Positions 14,068 through 26,727 of a DNA stretch of 64,000 nucleotides are shown here, in pieces. The notes below the pieces were generated by a model. The model worked only from the letters and a program-made list of their open reading frames with translations, was not told where the DNA came from and searched no databases. The stretch lies in the NCBI RefSeq assembly GCF_020921035.1, contig NC_063150.1, positions 33,093,826 to 33,157,825 on the forward strand, read 5' to 3'. The first letter of the stretch is position 1. Each line of letters starts with the position of its first letter. The position numbers were made by a program, and so were the translations under genes. The stretch comes from Rhodamnia argentea (Eukaryota; Streptophyta; Magnoliopsida; Myrtales; Myrtaceae).

Positions 14068-14081
14068 TCCGAGTTTTGCAA
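13830..14081 (-). promoter_or_regulatory. Probable 5' leader exon of the CID-domain gene
   Basis: Read on the minus strand, this stretch is CT-rich (a CT run at 14063-14036), as expected of a plant leader. It is followed by a possible donor GTAAAG near 13829. It contains a 13-codon upstream reading frame (13901-13860, MDDEIGRSVSASN then stop). The first coding exon of the CID gene begins 2.5 kb further on, at 11299, so a leader intron would be needed. No transcript data are available; the assignment rests on composition and position. Confidence 0.4.
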
Positions 14082-14869
14082 CAGCGGTGTTTGCGTGCGA
14101 AGTGATGAAATTGAAACGAATAGCGAGTGACTGAGGAACGAGGAAGACGATGAAACTACGAGATTGGCCTTCTAGGCAGAAAGGAAATATTTGCGAAACG
14201 GCTTGCGTTTTTGCTCTCGCGCACTCCTCATCGTTTGAGGGGGTCGGGGAGAGGGGGAGAAAATTCTATGCGACGGCGCGCATTTATCTAATCAGAATCC
14301 GATTACAAATTAAACTCAAGGTTAAACAAAAAGCAAATTAGAAATTCTATCTTGCGAAGATTGAGCGCGGCAAAAACGTGCCAAGGCTACCCTTCTTTCT
14401 TCGTCCCTTCTTTTTCGTGAATTGCAAAACGTGAGTAGAGTTAAAACACATATGTATTCAGTTTAAGAAAAAAATTCGATAAGACTTGTCTGTAAGAGAT
14501 TCTTCCCACCTCGTTTAGGTAAATGTGTGCCCCATCTGCAGGCGACTCCGTAATATGATAGCACTCTATACTTTTCACTCAAATGAGATCAGTAAGGAAT
14601 GATGGCGTGATTGATGCGGGTTGGCAAGTGCCGATTCAAACATGTATCCGTTCCTCTTCGGCAAGCCTCGTTTTGATCCTAATGCAATTCGGGTCCTAAA
14701 TTTTCATCTCGAAACCCAACTTTGGGGGGGGGGAGGAATTGCTTGAAGAAAGTAATGGACTCTCAAACAACGCATTATTAACAATCTAATCACAGATGAC
14801 ATTATAATAATAGTTGTAAAATTATGCACCAAATTGACCATGTTGTTTATAGTGAGTGGCATCATATTG
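14082..14869. other. Intergenic spacer between CID gene leader and transposon nest
   Basis: Probably includes the CID gene promoter on the minus strand. A G-run at 14727-14736 is the only simple feature. No coding region is recognised. Confidence 0.5.
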
Positions 14870-15492
14870 TGCAGTGAAAACAAACAATAAAGTAACGTAC
14901 CGAGGAAATAAATCATACACGGAATTACGTGATTCGATTAGTGTGACATGCGTCACAAAGAGGGTAGCTCAAAATTACATGGTAGATCCGGCGATATGAC
15001 GAATATAACAACTACACTCTCGCTATTTCTCAGCCCATAATTACATCTAATAACTCGCATAGTGTTTAGCTTTCATAACTCCTAACAAATAACCTCTCAA
15101 TCTATACAAATCTTACGCGCAATGTTCAATAAGCTTCAATCACATAAATTCTTAGTGTAATTTAAAGATGAAAACCTTCACTACATGAATAACACGAAGA
15201 CTCAAACTGCCTTTACATCAACCGAAGCACACAATCCCACAAACATATATACAGCCAAGCAAAGTGGAGTAGCCAATTTAAACATATTCCATGTATTCCT
15301 AATTGAATTCAATTGATTCAAATCAATGAAGTCCAACTTTGTTTTTTCTATTTCGCTTGCTCGACTTCAAGCTGAAAATTAATTTGTGAGCTCCTCCTTT
15401 TTTCTAATAGCCGCAACTAAAAATTCCATATTCTTCACTTTATTTGGGTTGGTTATTATCCAATGGCTCGGACTCAAACTATATTTTCAACA
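14870..15492 (-). repeat. 3' LTR of copia A
   Basis: About 623 bp. It matches 18006-18530 joined to 28912-29022. On the minus strand it starts TGTTGAAAATA, preceded by the purine-leaning GTAGAGAT. Confidence 0.8.
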
Positions 15493-18005
15493 ATCTCTAC
15501 TTTGGCTCGACGTTGGAGTCAAGTCACAACCCGTTTGTTAGAATCGAATTTGCTGTTGGTTCCCAAAACCTCTCGTGGGATCAACTGCCATAGATATCTT
15601 TTAAGTCCAAGTCACGATTAAATTTTAATGTAACCGTATACCATATCAAAGTACCAACTCTATATACATCTTTAGCTACTCCACAAGAATTCTCGAACAT
15701 GCATCCTCTATCGCAATTGCGTCCATATTTATTAGGAGATCAAACATGTAGCTTGTTAAACCGAACAGCAACAACAATTGTTGACTCTACATGCTTCATC
15801 TCTCTACAAGCGCCATGTGTGTTGATTACCATGCTAATACCCGCTACTTCAAGAGTTTCGGGTTGCAACTTCGCCTTAAACTCAATACCATCCAAATTCT
15901 TATAAACACTACCACACTCACTTCTACCAATAAGTATATGAGACCCATCAAATATAACTTCTCCGTTGACAACATTTATTTCCAAGCACCATAATCAATA
16001 GCCCCGTTCTCCTTGTGCATAGTCTAGGAATATGCACTTTCATGCTCTCGCATCGAGCTTACCACCACTCACTTGAATATAAAATGGGCAATTAAATATT
16101 CTAAAAATAGAATAATCAACGACATTACCCAACCACAGTCCTTAGGATCCGATATCCAATAACAATGAGCGGCTATTTATTCACTAGATAGCTCATCGTA
16201 TTAAGCACATCAGCTAGAAATTTCTCACCCATACCAGTACTATAGAGCATTTTATGAGTCGTCTCAAGTAACATTCTACTCATTAAATTTGCAATCTATT
16301 GCAATTATTCGAGACTAGTGCGATATCTCTCTATATTTTCTTCATCTAGAATTTGCTTAATAGCTCCATGCATAAACTCCATGCCATGCTCGATCTTCTT
16401 ACTAGTCTTCTTTTCGATCAAAGCTCTTAAATGCTTGATCCTAATAATGACATCAAACTTGTGTCTTAGCAAAAACATCTAGGCCCTACTCGAGGAGCCA
16501 TCCACAATGTTTAGCATAAATTGTAGCACTCCTTGCAAACATTCAAATGAACCAACTCTGCAACCTCCATGATTTCTTCGACTATCTTCTTGAATTGCAT
16601 TCTCTTCCATTTTTCTAAGTCGCAACACTTACATACATTCAGTTTCTCAATCACATAACCACATAACAGATTCCTTTCACTCAAATTCTTTAGGCTTTTC
16701 TCACTAATGTGCCCCTACCGCATATGTCACAATTCGGACTCTCAAACAAATATATCTGACGTCTCTATGGTGAAATTCGTCATTGTCTCACCTTAAAGCT
16801 CATACAAGCTATTGTGCTTAATTTTTCTTATTATCAACATGACACCTCAAATATCATTCGGAACTCCAATTCTAAAATATATCGGCACTTAAATAATCTA
16901 AAGTACTTAAGGAAATCAAGTTCTTCTTCAATTATGGGACATGCCTCATTTTAGTTGATATCCTTACAATACTATCAAACATTCTAATTTTACCAATGCT
17001 AACACCCATAACATTGCACTTAACGTTTGCACTTACCACTCTTCGTGCACTAATACATAATAAACTAGTTCTTATTTTTTGTGGCGTGAATAGATAATTA
17101 GAATCCAGAATATATCCATTAAACAAAGAATCATCAATGATGGATAAGACATAATCATCATCATCCAACACATCCTCTGCAACTGCAGCAATATCATTAG
17201 TAGATTCAAGTCTAATTCCCTTACCATTATCGTTATTCAGCTTAAAGCAATTCCTTCTAAGATACTCACTAGCCGTGATGCCCACTAGCTGTGATGCCAA
17301 CAGACTACAACACTACTCCTCTATTGACTTCGTTTGTTTAGGTTCAGATTGCTCCTACTAACACGAGTATCGGTTCTTTCTCTACCTTCACATACTAAAA
17401 CAGCAAGTATGTGTTCACAAATTCTCGCCTACAGAGGTCTTCGCTTAAAATCAAATCATGAACTAACATCAAGCTTGTTGATCCAAATGTTTACTAACGA
17501 CAATAATAGTAGCATGGCAGGCGGACCTATACTTCTTGTTTTCATTAGGACTCCTTGAGAGCATTCCAATTATCGGATAATGAGGATAGTATAATTAAGC
17601 ATGTAATTTATAATCAAAGTCAATGTCATCTAATCTCAATTGATTGACAGCCACATTGAATTGATGGATATGCTCAACAACCAACGTCCTTCTGCGATGC
17701 TTTAAGTAAAATAGACATAGCATTAAGTAGTCCCACATTGATTTTCTCTATTACAAAGTTATTACGAGACAACATTAATCAAATAACATCAAATGCCTAT
17801 CTGTCCAACAATTCTTAATCAACTTGCTTCTCAACTTTGGATTCTTCCGAACAAAGATAAGTGCATAGTCCTCTAGTATAGATAATCCCGAATATACATA
17901 TTCTAGAAATCAAAGTCATTCCCATCAAATTCGTTGATTTCACTTTTTCTTCTTCCGTCGCCATCGATTCGCTTCAACTTATCCAAGCCTAACTTCGATA
18001 CCAAT
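15493..18005 (-). pseudogene. Broken gag-pol remnant of copia A
   Basis: Minus-strand frames, with many stops and shifts, show pieces in copia order. Near 17300-16932 there is a stretch RRNCFKLNNDNGKG followed by DDDDYVLSIIDDS and YILDSNYLFTPQKIRTS, which resembles the zinc-knuckle to protease region. Around 16550-16100 lies an integrase-like piece (SRMLLETTHKML, then STGMGEKFLADVLNTMSYLV). At 15985-15740 lies an integrase C-terminal-like piece (EINVVNGEVIFDGSHIL). Nothing resembling reverse transcriptase or RNase H remains before the 3' LTR, so the 3' half of pol was deleted. Confidence 0.75.
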
Positions 18006-18530
18006 TGCTACAAAAAAAAAAAAGTAATCAAACAACAAAATAACATAACAAGAGAATAAATCAAAAATCAATTACACAAAAAGAGATGCACGAAATTCTA
18101 CTATAAATCAAGTAATATAGCAGATATTACAACCACACTCGAGTCACTCAAGCACTCTTAGTGATTCTCAACCTCAATTGCACTCAATAACTCACATGTT
18201 GTTTAGCTCTAGTAATTCCGCACCAAATAATATTTGAAATATATAAATCTTACTCGGAAGATTTAATCAGTTTCAAACACACAAATTCTTAGTGTAATTT
18301 CAAAAATAAAAAACTTCACCGCACGAACGTCATGGAGACTCACTCTGCCTCCACATCAACCACAACACATAAAACCCATAATATCTATATATGTGTATCT
18401 ATATAGAGTAGCCGATTTCAAGATGGAAGCATATGTTTCATTTAATCCCGATCGAATTCGATTGATTCAAGTCAACCACATGAAACTTTCCTTTTCTATT
18501 TTACATGGCTGACTTGAACATGAAAATTAA
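18006..18530 (-). repeat. 5' LTR of copia A, larger piece
   Basis: It matches 14870-15382 in order. It stops at the TAA target site of the Harbinger insertion; the remaining ~111 bp resume at 28912. Confidence 0.8.
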
Positions 18531-18551
18531 GGGCTCGCATGAAAACACTTC

Positions 18552-21054
18552 AAAATTTTCATTTCTCTGCTAGAAACCCATCCGGCGGATAAATGCGTTT
18601 GATAAAAACGTGATCAAAGTAGAAAGCGGTTTGATAAAAAAATTTGACTTATGGTTGTGTTTTTCAATTACGTAGTGAAAAATCTTGCCCGATCAGATTT
18701 TGAGTTTCATCCGAGAAGTAAAAAATGTTCACTTCTCTCGGTCTAGAATGGCTTCTGTTGTGAACTCCTCTTCTCTATCGATTAGATTTTGAGCCTCATT
18801 CTCTTATGTGAACGCCCGAGTTCTCTCCCTCTTCAACGCCGAACGTTTCTCTCCATATCAACGCTCCACAATGTTCTTGGTCACTCTCAACCACACATCC
18901 ATCTCCGCCTCCATTGTCGCCTCCTAATTCGCACGTCCGACAAACCTCTTCTCAACCGCAATTCGTCTTTTGTGTCAAAGGAAGTCGGATCTGCGAGATT
19001 AGGGTTTTCTCTCTCTATTTGGCTTCACTTTCCTCTCACCTCGGTGGTTGCACGTTCGTCCTTTGTCACCGCATTTTTTAATTCTAAGCGTCGCCTCATT
19101 TCGGTTCCGGTGTATCAATCATAGGTCCGAGCCGCCATAACTTTGAGATCTTTCGAATATTTGGGAGAGAAATCTTGATGCGTTTCGTCTCCCTGTCTTC
19201 GAGGACATGTAAAATTTGAAGCTTTGAAGTGGAGGAGTGCTGGTACGTCTTCATCTTTATTAAATCCTGCTCTTGTGATTTCTCTGTTACTAATGTGTGC
19301 TTAGTTGTATTATTTGCTTCCGGTTTCGTGCGGCTTGTGGAATTTCAGTTTGTCTCTCTCCCCCTCTTTCGTATGGTATAGCTTGTTTAGCTCATCCCGA
19401 ATCTGCAGGATCAATGCACTTTTTTTTGTTGGTTGGGACGTTATTTTCGAAGTGTGGGCATGTTGGTTTTTTCCCTCCGGGTGTTGTTGCATCTTTGCTC
19501 AATTGATTATGCAACTTGATAGCTCCCATTCATCTTTCACACCTGAATATGTCCCAGTAGAACTTTGACTAATTGAGTTTTACAAAAGAAAAATATTCCA
19601 AAAGAGTTATTCGAGAACTCTAATGAAATAAGACCCAGCAGTCCCCAAAAGCCCACATTAACACTCAAGCTATCATTCTACAACTCCTTATCTCTAATAC
19701 TGTAGGTAGAAAGGGGAGAATTTTGTAACAAATGCCCTAACTGAAACTCTTGCATAATTAGAAGAAAACTACGTAGCAAATTTCGAATCACACAGAGTTG
19801 GATGAAAGAAAGCGTGGAAGGAAACAATTGGCTGACATAGAACACTGTCACCTGACATGCGGCTCCTATTGGGGGTTGGAAGCATTTACTAGGGTGTTGA
19901 TCACAATATCTATGAGAAGTATATTGATTTCGTTGAAATTTTGATCTCATGAAATGTCACTACATTTTAAGGAAATTGTTTCATCCCAGGAAACGTCACT
20001 ATATTTTAAGGGCACCTTTGTCAATTAGTTGCTTAACAAGTTTCCTCAAAGAGCCGTTACCCCCCCAAAAATATATATATGCGCACGCGTGTGCGTGTGT
20101 AGTTTTCACCTCTAATGAGATAGCAATCCTATATTGTTCCCATTATCTGCTAAATTTGCGATATATTAAATGTTCATTTGCCAAGTTATAGGAAGAGCCA
20201 TCGATATGCTCCATTTCTTGAACATCATAGTACGTATACTGCGCTAGGTTTCGCGGCGTGAACGGAATTATTTCTCATTAGAATGGGATAGCAAACCTTA
20301 ATTGATTGGCTAAGTTGTGTGAGCGTCAATGGAGAACCAAGTCAAATAGTACAGGCACAATGCAAAATATTATCACCTAAAACGATGAACATATATGTGA
20401 AAGGGATATATCTACTCTTCCCCATTCGGTAGATCTATCTCTATGACCTTAGTAATCTAATGTTGTTGCGATTGCGGGTCAAGCTTTGGGACATTGGTAC
20501 TCATTTATCTAACCTTCAGAGTCGGACACAATGGTGCTGGCCTCGAGCATAGCTTGTGACAATTTGATGCTATTATGTTATGTTTAGATTGGTTGTTGTA
20601 GATCCTTCTTTCCTGTTTATTTCTAGTGCTAGTATCACTAGGTGTATGTGTACATAGACGAATACGCTCAGCTGCTTTAAACTTGGATTGCTTGATAATG
20701 CTTACGATGGTTTAACATGTATGTAGGGATTTAATGAGCATCGGATAGCATGTATGTAGACATCTCTTTTTGCAATAAAACTTCTTGCTTCATGCTTTCT
20801 CTGCACATAACATTTCTTTTTTACATTCTATCTGATTTCTTGAACAAGAATAGGATCATATAAGCGATACCCTTCGGAAGGATTGCATTTAGTCAACAAA
20901 GGTAGTGATATGCGCAACTTTTGCGCTTCAAAATTACTGTTTCAGTAGATTAATTATTATGAGATGAGCATAAGCAAGTTCTCTATGGATTGAACCGATG
21001 TTTTAATTCATTTTAATGATTTGGCTCATGTTATACTCGATCGGTTTACATTAA
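18552..21054. other. Left interior of the Harbinger element, no intact gene
   Basis: Contains a 111-residue plus frame at 18789-19124 without a recognised domain, a possible splice donor near 19240, and otherwise AT-rich DNA. The CT-rich start and the donor would suit a leader exon for the Myb/SANT-like ORF; this is inference. Confidence 0.4.
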
Positions 21055-21329
21055 ATGGCATCTCAAAAAGAAACGGTCATTGCTAAGTGGACCGAGCCAT
21101 TGACGCAATTATTGGTAAGCTTGATGGTAGACGAGATTAAGAAGGGGAATCGAAGTACCTCTACTTTCAACAAAGCGGGGTGGCATAACATTTAGCGCGA
21201 GTTCAATAAGTAGACAGGGTGCCAATATTCTATGGACAAGTTCAAGAACAGGGCATTCAAACCGAAGAAGCTGTATGGCATTTTCAAGAAGCTCCTTAAC
21301 CAAACCGAATATTGTTTCTTGTTTGGCAT
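21055..21329 (+). pseudogene. Myb/SANT-like DNA-binding protein, probable Harbinger ORF1, broken
   Basis: The frame starts MASQKETVIAKWTEPLTQLL and continues with EIKKGNRSTSTFNKAGWHNI, the tryptophan-spaced pattern of the plant Myb/SANT-like domain. Two in-frame TAG stops follow close together (about 21193 and 21211), after which the same frame continues through KKLYGIFKKLLNQT. Copia B then interrupts it. The sequence past the insertion (27635 on) contains ENFWIHYL in a neighbouring frame, which may be the continuation of the domain. In PIF/Harbinger elements this protein usually assists the transposase in binding the element's ends. A non-transposon Myb/SANT gene is possible, but its position inside the TIRs favours ORF1. 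Confidence 0.65.
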
Positions 21330-21334
21330 GGCAT

Positions 21335-22178
21335 TGTTGTTGCCTATAGATGTTCGTATATGTAAAATAACGTTAATCGACAAACCTGAATCCAAACGCA
21401 ATGAGTAGTCTAAATGTAGAGGAATGATCCGAGCCTAACGAAATGACGTTGTGTCCTTAAGACAAAATTTTCCCCTCAATCGGTACCCAAGGTTCTTGGA
21501 CAATTGCCTCCCAAGATAAAACGAATCGCCTTTCCTCCAAAGCGGTACTTTTTCGGAGAAAATCTTCGAACGCACTTTGTAGAATAATTGCACAAATGAT
21601 GAATAGTGAAATGAGAATGACGAAAAATGACAGTTATCTCTAATGCGACAGTCAATGTTCTATTTATAGACAATGATGCAAAGAGTCATGAACGAAAGGT
21701 TGAGAACGTCAACGAAGAGTCACAAATCTTTACGGTTGATGAAGGGTTACGAACCTTCATGAAGGAACATGAACCGAATAGCTCTCTTTATTGGAACAAA
21801 CAAACATGTTCGTTCAAATAAAAAAAAATTCTGAACATACCTGTTCGGACATGTCCATTCGAATTGTGTCCGTTCGGTTTAAAAAAAAAGAATAGAATAA
21901 ATAAAACCGATAGGTGTAAAAAAAAAAAGGAACGCGCGGACTCGGGCCCAAACCGAGCCGAGCCGCCGCCGCCGCAAGCGCGCGCATGTGTGGGCCGACC
22001 TAGCTTTGCGTAGATTCTCTCCCTTCCACAAAAGTGGGGTGCCCCTTGGGGCCCAAACCCATTTGTGAGGTTTCAATATTTAAACTCATCTTCCATCTAC
22101 TCTTTTTCCCATGTGGGACTCTCCATCCTTCATTTCTCATTCAACTTCTTATGGAACTTTGAAACCAAAGTTCCAACA
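21335..22178 (-). repeat. 3' LTR of copia B
   Basis: 844 bp, closely matching 26728-27629 apart from scattered substitutions, a missing ~48-bp duplicated block, and a differing GC-rich trinucleotide tract. Confidence 0.93.
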
Positions 22179-22190
22179 ATCCCCCACATG
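22179..22190 (-). other. Polypurine tract of copia B
   Basis: CATGTGGGGGAT on the minus strand abuts the 3' LTR start TGTTGG. This is the usual position of the plus-strand primer in LTR elements. Confidence 0.75.
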
Positions 22191-22735
22191 AATGAGAAGT
22201 TCGGTTATCACGACTCTTCGTAAATGCATAAGATGCAATGTGCGATTATTCAATGAGAGACGATTGCATCGGGATAAGTAGTCCGAGATTTTGAACTTTC
22301 TCTAGTGAGACCTATCGGACTTACTCGGTTAATCGGTAGACTTGATGTCCTTGAACTGTCGACCTTTGATGTAAGCCTAGACAATAAAAATCACACAATT
22401 ATCTCTCGAACAAAGTTAGTTCTCACTGTTGTGTTCGTTTTGGCCATGAACATTGCCTGGCTTCATAAGTGCTTTAGAGAATTCGGCCTTTCAAATTCTC
22501 ACAAAAGCGGCCCTCACTTCACACTCACATAGGTGATTTCTGAATATGTGGTATATTGCATACCCGATTCGGAATCATTAAAAGTTTACGCTTAACCTCC
22601 ATATATTAGTACTATCTTCATACGGGAATGAATAAGAGTTAACATTACTCTACATCGCCCGCATAACTTGGTTGTCCCATTAAACCTAGATCTTGGGATC
22701 TCCAGTCAACTAAGTAGGGTTCTCGCTATGATGAC

Positions 22736-25700
22736 TTATTTTATAGGCTTTAAACCCATTCCCCTTGATGTTTTCACAACCGTATCTCTAGTTAGGCCTT
22801 TTGTTAATGGATCCGCTATATTATCTTTTGACTTCACATAGTCAATTGTAATAATTCCACTAGAGAGTAGTTGTCTTACAATATCATGCATTCGACGTAT
22901 ATGTCGAGACTTACCGTTATACATGACATTTCTTGCCCTACCTATTGCCGCTTGACTATCACAATGAATACACACGGTGGCACTCGGTTTAGGCCAATTA
23001 GGAATGTCTTCTAAGAAATTTCGAAGCCACTCTGCTTCTTCACAAGCTTTGTCCAAAGCAATAAATTCTGCTTCCATAGTAGATCTTGCTATACAAGTTT
23101 GTTTGGATGATTTCCAAGACACTGCTCCCCCACCAAGCATGAACACATATCCACTTGTTGATTTTGTGTCTTTTGTGCCGATTATCCAATTTGCATCACA
23201 GTATCTTTCAAGTACCGTTGGATACTTTGTGTAGTGTAAAGCATAGTTTTGAGTATGCTTCAAATAGCCCAATACACGTTTCATAGCTTTTCAATGATTT
23301 TCATTTGGACTAATTGTAAATCGACTTAGCTTGCTTACCGCACAAGCTATGTCCGGTCTAGTACAGTTCATAACATATATTAAAGCGCCTAGTATACTAG
23401 CATACTCATTTTGAGCTTTGCTTTCACCAGTATTCTTCGAAAGATGTAAATTAACATCTATCGAGGTCTTTATTGGTACAATTTCTAAATTCTTGCATTT
23501 TTCAAGTATCTTTTCTATATAGTGAGACTGTGATAATGCTAATCCTTTAGATGTTTTGAGGATTTTAATTCCTAAAATAACATTTGCAACCCTCATGTCT
23601 TTCATATCAAATTTGCTTGTGAGCATGCGTTTGGTCGCCTTGATGACCTCACTATCGCCGCCTATTATAAGCATGTCGTCTACATAGAGACATAAAATGA
23701 CAAATCTATTATGAGTGCTCTTAACATATACACATTTATCGCACTCATTAATTTTAAAACCATTCGACAACATTACTTGATCGAATTTAGCATGTCATTG
23801 TTTTGGTGCTTGTTTCAACCCATAGAGTGACTTGATAAGCCGACATACTTTTTTCTCTTGTCCTGAAACAACGAACCCTTCCGGTTGTTCTAGATATATT
23901 TCTTCTTCTAGATTCCCATTTAGAAAAGCTATTTTGACATCCATTTGATGGATTTCAAGCCTGTCTACATTTGCTATAGCAATTAACATCCGTATAGATG
24001 TAATTTTCGTGACAGGTGAATAAATGTCAAAATAATCAATGCATTCTCGTTGTTTGTAGCCTTTTACCACAAGCCTGGCCTTACACTTATCAATAGTACC
24101 ATCTGCTTTCATTTTCCTCTTGAAAATCCACTTGCTTTGTAGTGGTTTATTACTAGGAGGAAGGTCAACAAATTCCCAAGTATGATTTGATAAGATGGAT
24201 TCGACTTCACTATTGATAGCTTCTTTCCGGAACGGGGCTTCTGGCGATGTCACAATTTCTTTGAATGTCCGATGCTCATTTTCTAAGAGATATGTTAAAA
24301 AATCAGGTCCAAAAGACGTGGAAGTCCTTTGTCTTTTACTACGTCTAGATCCATCCTCCATTGGATCACTTCTAGATATAGTATCTCGAGACCTCTTATT
24401 ATTATCAATTGGTTCATATACTATGTTATACGGAAATATATTTTCAAAGAACGAAGCGTCCCTTGATTCAATGATCGTATTAACATGTATATCCGGGATC
24501 TCTGACTCATGAACAAGAAAACGATATGCATTGTTATTATGAGCATATCCGATAAAAATACGATCAACAGTCTTTGGTCCTATCTTAACCTTTTTAGGTT
24601 TAGGAACCGCAACCTTAGCCAAACACCCCCACACTTTAAGATAATTCAAGTTAGGTATTACGCCTTTCCACTTCTCATAGGGAGTGTGTTGTGTCCTTTT
24701 GTGGGGTACTCTATTTAAAATAAAATTTGCTGTCAAAATAGCTTCCCCCTACAAATTCTGCGGTAAGCCGTAACTATTCAACAATGCATTCATTGTTTCT
24801 TTTAAAGATCGATTTTTCCTTTACGCCAAACCAATCGATTGCGGTGTATAAAGAGCGGTGAATTGGTGAATGATGCCAAACTCAGAGCATATTTCCTCCA
24901 AAGGAAATTCATATTCACCTCCTCTATCACTTCTTATCATTTTAATTTTCTTATTTAACTGAGTTTCAACTTCAGATTTATAAGTTCTAAAAGCATTAAT
25001 CGCCTCATCTTTGCTACTAAGCAAATAAACATAACAATACCTTGAGCAATCATCTATAAATGTGATAAAGTACTTATTACCACCCCTTGATGGTATTGAT
25101 TTCATATCACATATATCTGTGTGTATTAAATCTAAAGGTTTTGTGATTCTATTATTCTGAGAATGAAAAGGAGACTTAGAAAATTTATATTCAACACACA
25201 CTTGGCACTTTTCACTTGGATAGTCAAATTTTGGCAATAATCTCATACTCATTAATTTCTTTATTGATTTATAATTAACATGTCATAGTCTAGCATGCCA
25301 AATATTAGAAGACTTAAGCACATAAGTAGAAGCATTTTTATTCATATCATCCTTGGATACAACAGTCATTACATTCATCTTGAACAAACCATCACTCGGA
25401 TAACCCTTTCCTACATACATCTCATTCTTGAAGAGTACAAATTTATCGGATACAAAAATTAACTTAAAACCATTCTTGTTAAGGAGAGATCCGGACACTA
25501 AATTCTTACGAATATCCGGCACATACTGAACATTATTTAGTGTTACAATTTTTCCAAATGTCATTTTCAGACCAATCTTTCCAACACCTCTAACCTTAGA
25601 AGTTGATGAATTACCCATATAGAGTTTTTCATCACCCCCCACGATAGTGTAGGACGAGAACATCGATCTGTTTGCACGGATATGACGAGTTGCTCCAGTA

Positions 25701-26635
25701 TCAATTCACCACTCCTTGGGGTTTCCCACCATGTTGCATTCGGATATCATAGCAGTAAGATTGATATCATTAACGCCATTGGAAATCTATTCCACCACAT
25801 TCGCCTGAGTTTTCTGTCTTTTCTTGGCTCTGCAGTCTTTGGCTTGATGTCCAGACTTTCCACGGTTAAAGCACTTGCCAACGAACTTCTTCAGGCCTTG
25901 GGTGAATCCCTCTCCAGACTTGTTAGGCATTTTTCTCTTCTTGTTGGGTTTTGATCATTCTTCAACAACATTGGCCCTTGAAACCTCCAGATTCTTGCCA
26001 ACTTTCTTTTTAGAGAGCCTATTGTCTTCCTCAATCCTCAATCGAACAATCAAGTCTTCAAGTGACTATTCCTTTCTCTTGTGTTTGAGATAATTTTTGA
26101 AGTCTCTCCAAGACGGTGGCGGTTTTTCAATGAAAGCGACCACTTGAAATGATTCACTTAAAATCATACCTTCAACATGAATGTCATGCATGATCACTTG
26201 AAGTTCCTGAACTTGACTTAAGAGGGTTTTATGATCTACCATCTTGAAGTCCAAAAATTTGCTGACGATGAATTTCTTCAATCCAGCATCTTCTATTTTG
26301 TACTTCTTGTCAAAACTTTCCCATAATTTTTTAGCCGTTTTCAGCGGACTATAAACATTATAGAGGAAATTGTCAAGACCATTAAGGATGTAGTTACGAC
26401 ACAAAAATTCGGAATGCTTCTACGCATCAACTACAGCAAACCTTTCCTTGTCTACCTCTCCTTCATCCAACTTAGGAGCATTCTCATTGAGGAACCTTGC
26501 TAGATTCAAAGTCATGAGATATAACAACATTTTCTGTTGTCATCTCTTGAAATCAGTTCCGTTGAACTTTTCTGGCTTTTCTCCATGAGTCGGAACCGAC
26601 TGAATAGGCGTAGGCGTTATCGATGTTGATGACAT
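22736..26635 (-). pseudogene. Gag-pol polyprotein gene of copia B, disrupted by stops
   Basis: One long minus-strand frame starts at 26635 (MSSTSITPTPIQSVP) and ends at the stop at 22736. In order it shows: gag core; a zinc knuckle CFNRGKSGHQAKDC near 25850 whose second Cys is Arg; protease DTGAT near 25700; the integrase zinc-binding region and catalytic core (HTDICD, DDCSRY, RSDRGGEYE, 25250-24850); reverse transcriptase with YVDD near 23680; and RNase H with [10 protein letters not shown] near 22950. About eleven in-frame stops interrupt it and no clear frameshift is needed, so it decayed mainly by substitution. Gag-pol would have produced particle, protease, integrase and reverse transcriptase proteins; it cannot now. 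Confidence 0.92.
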
Positions 26636-26727
26636 TTCTAATACGAAAGCAGAATTTATTCAAAATAAAGCAATTATACGAACGAAGCAACTAATACCGA
26701 GAATATAAACAAAATTTGTCTTAAGAT

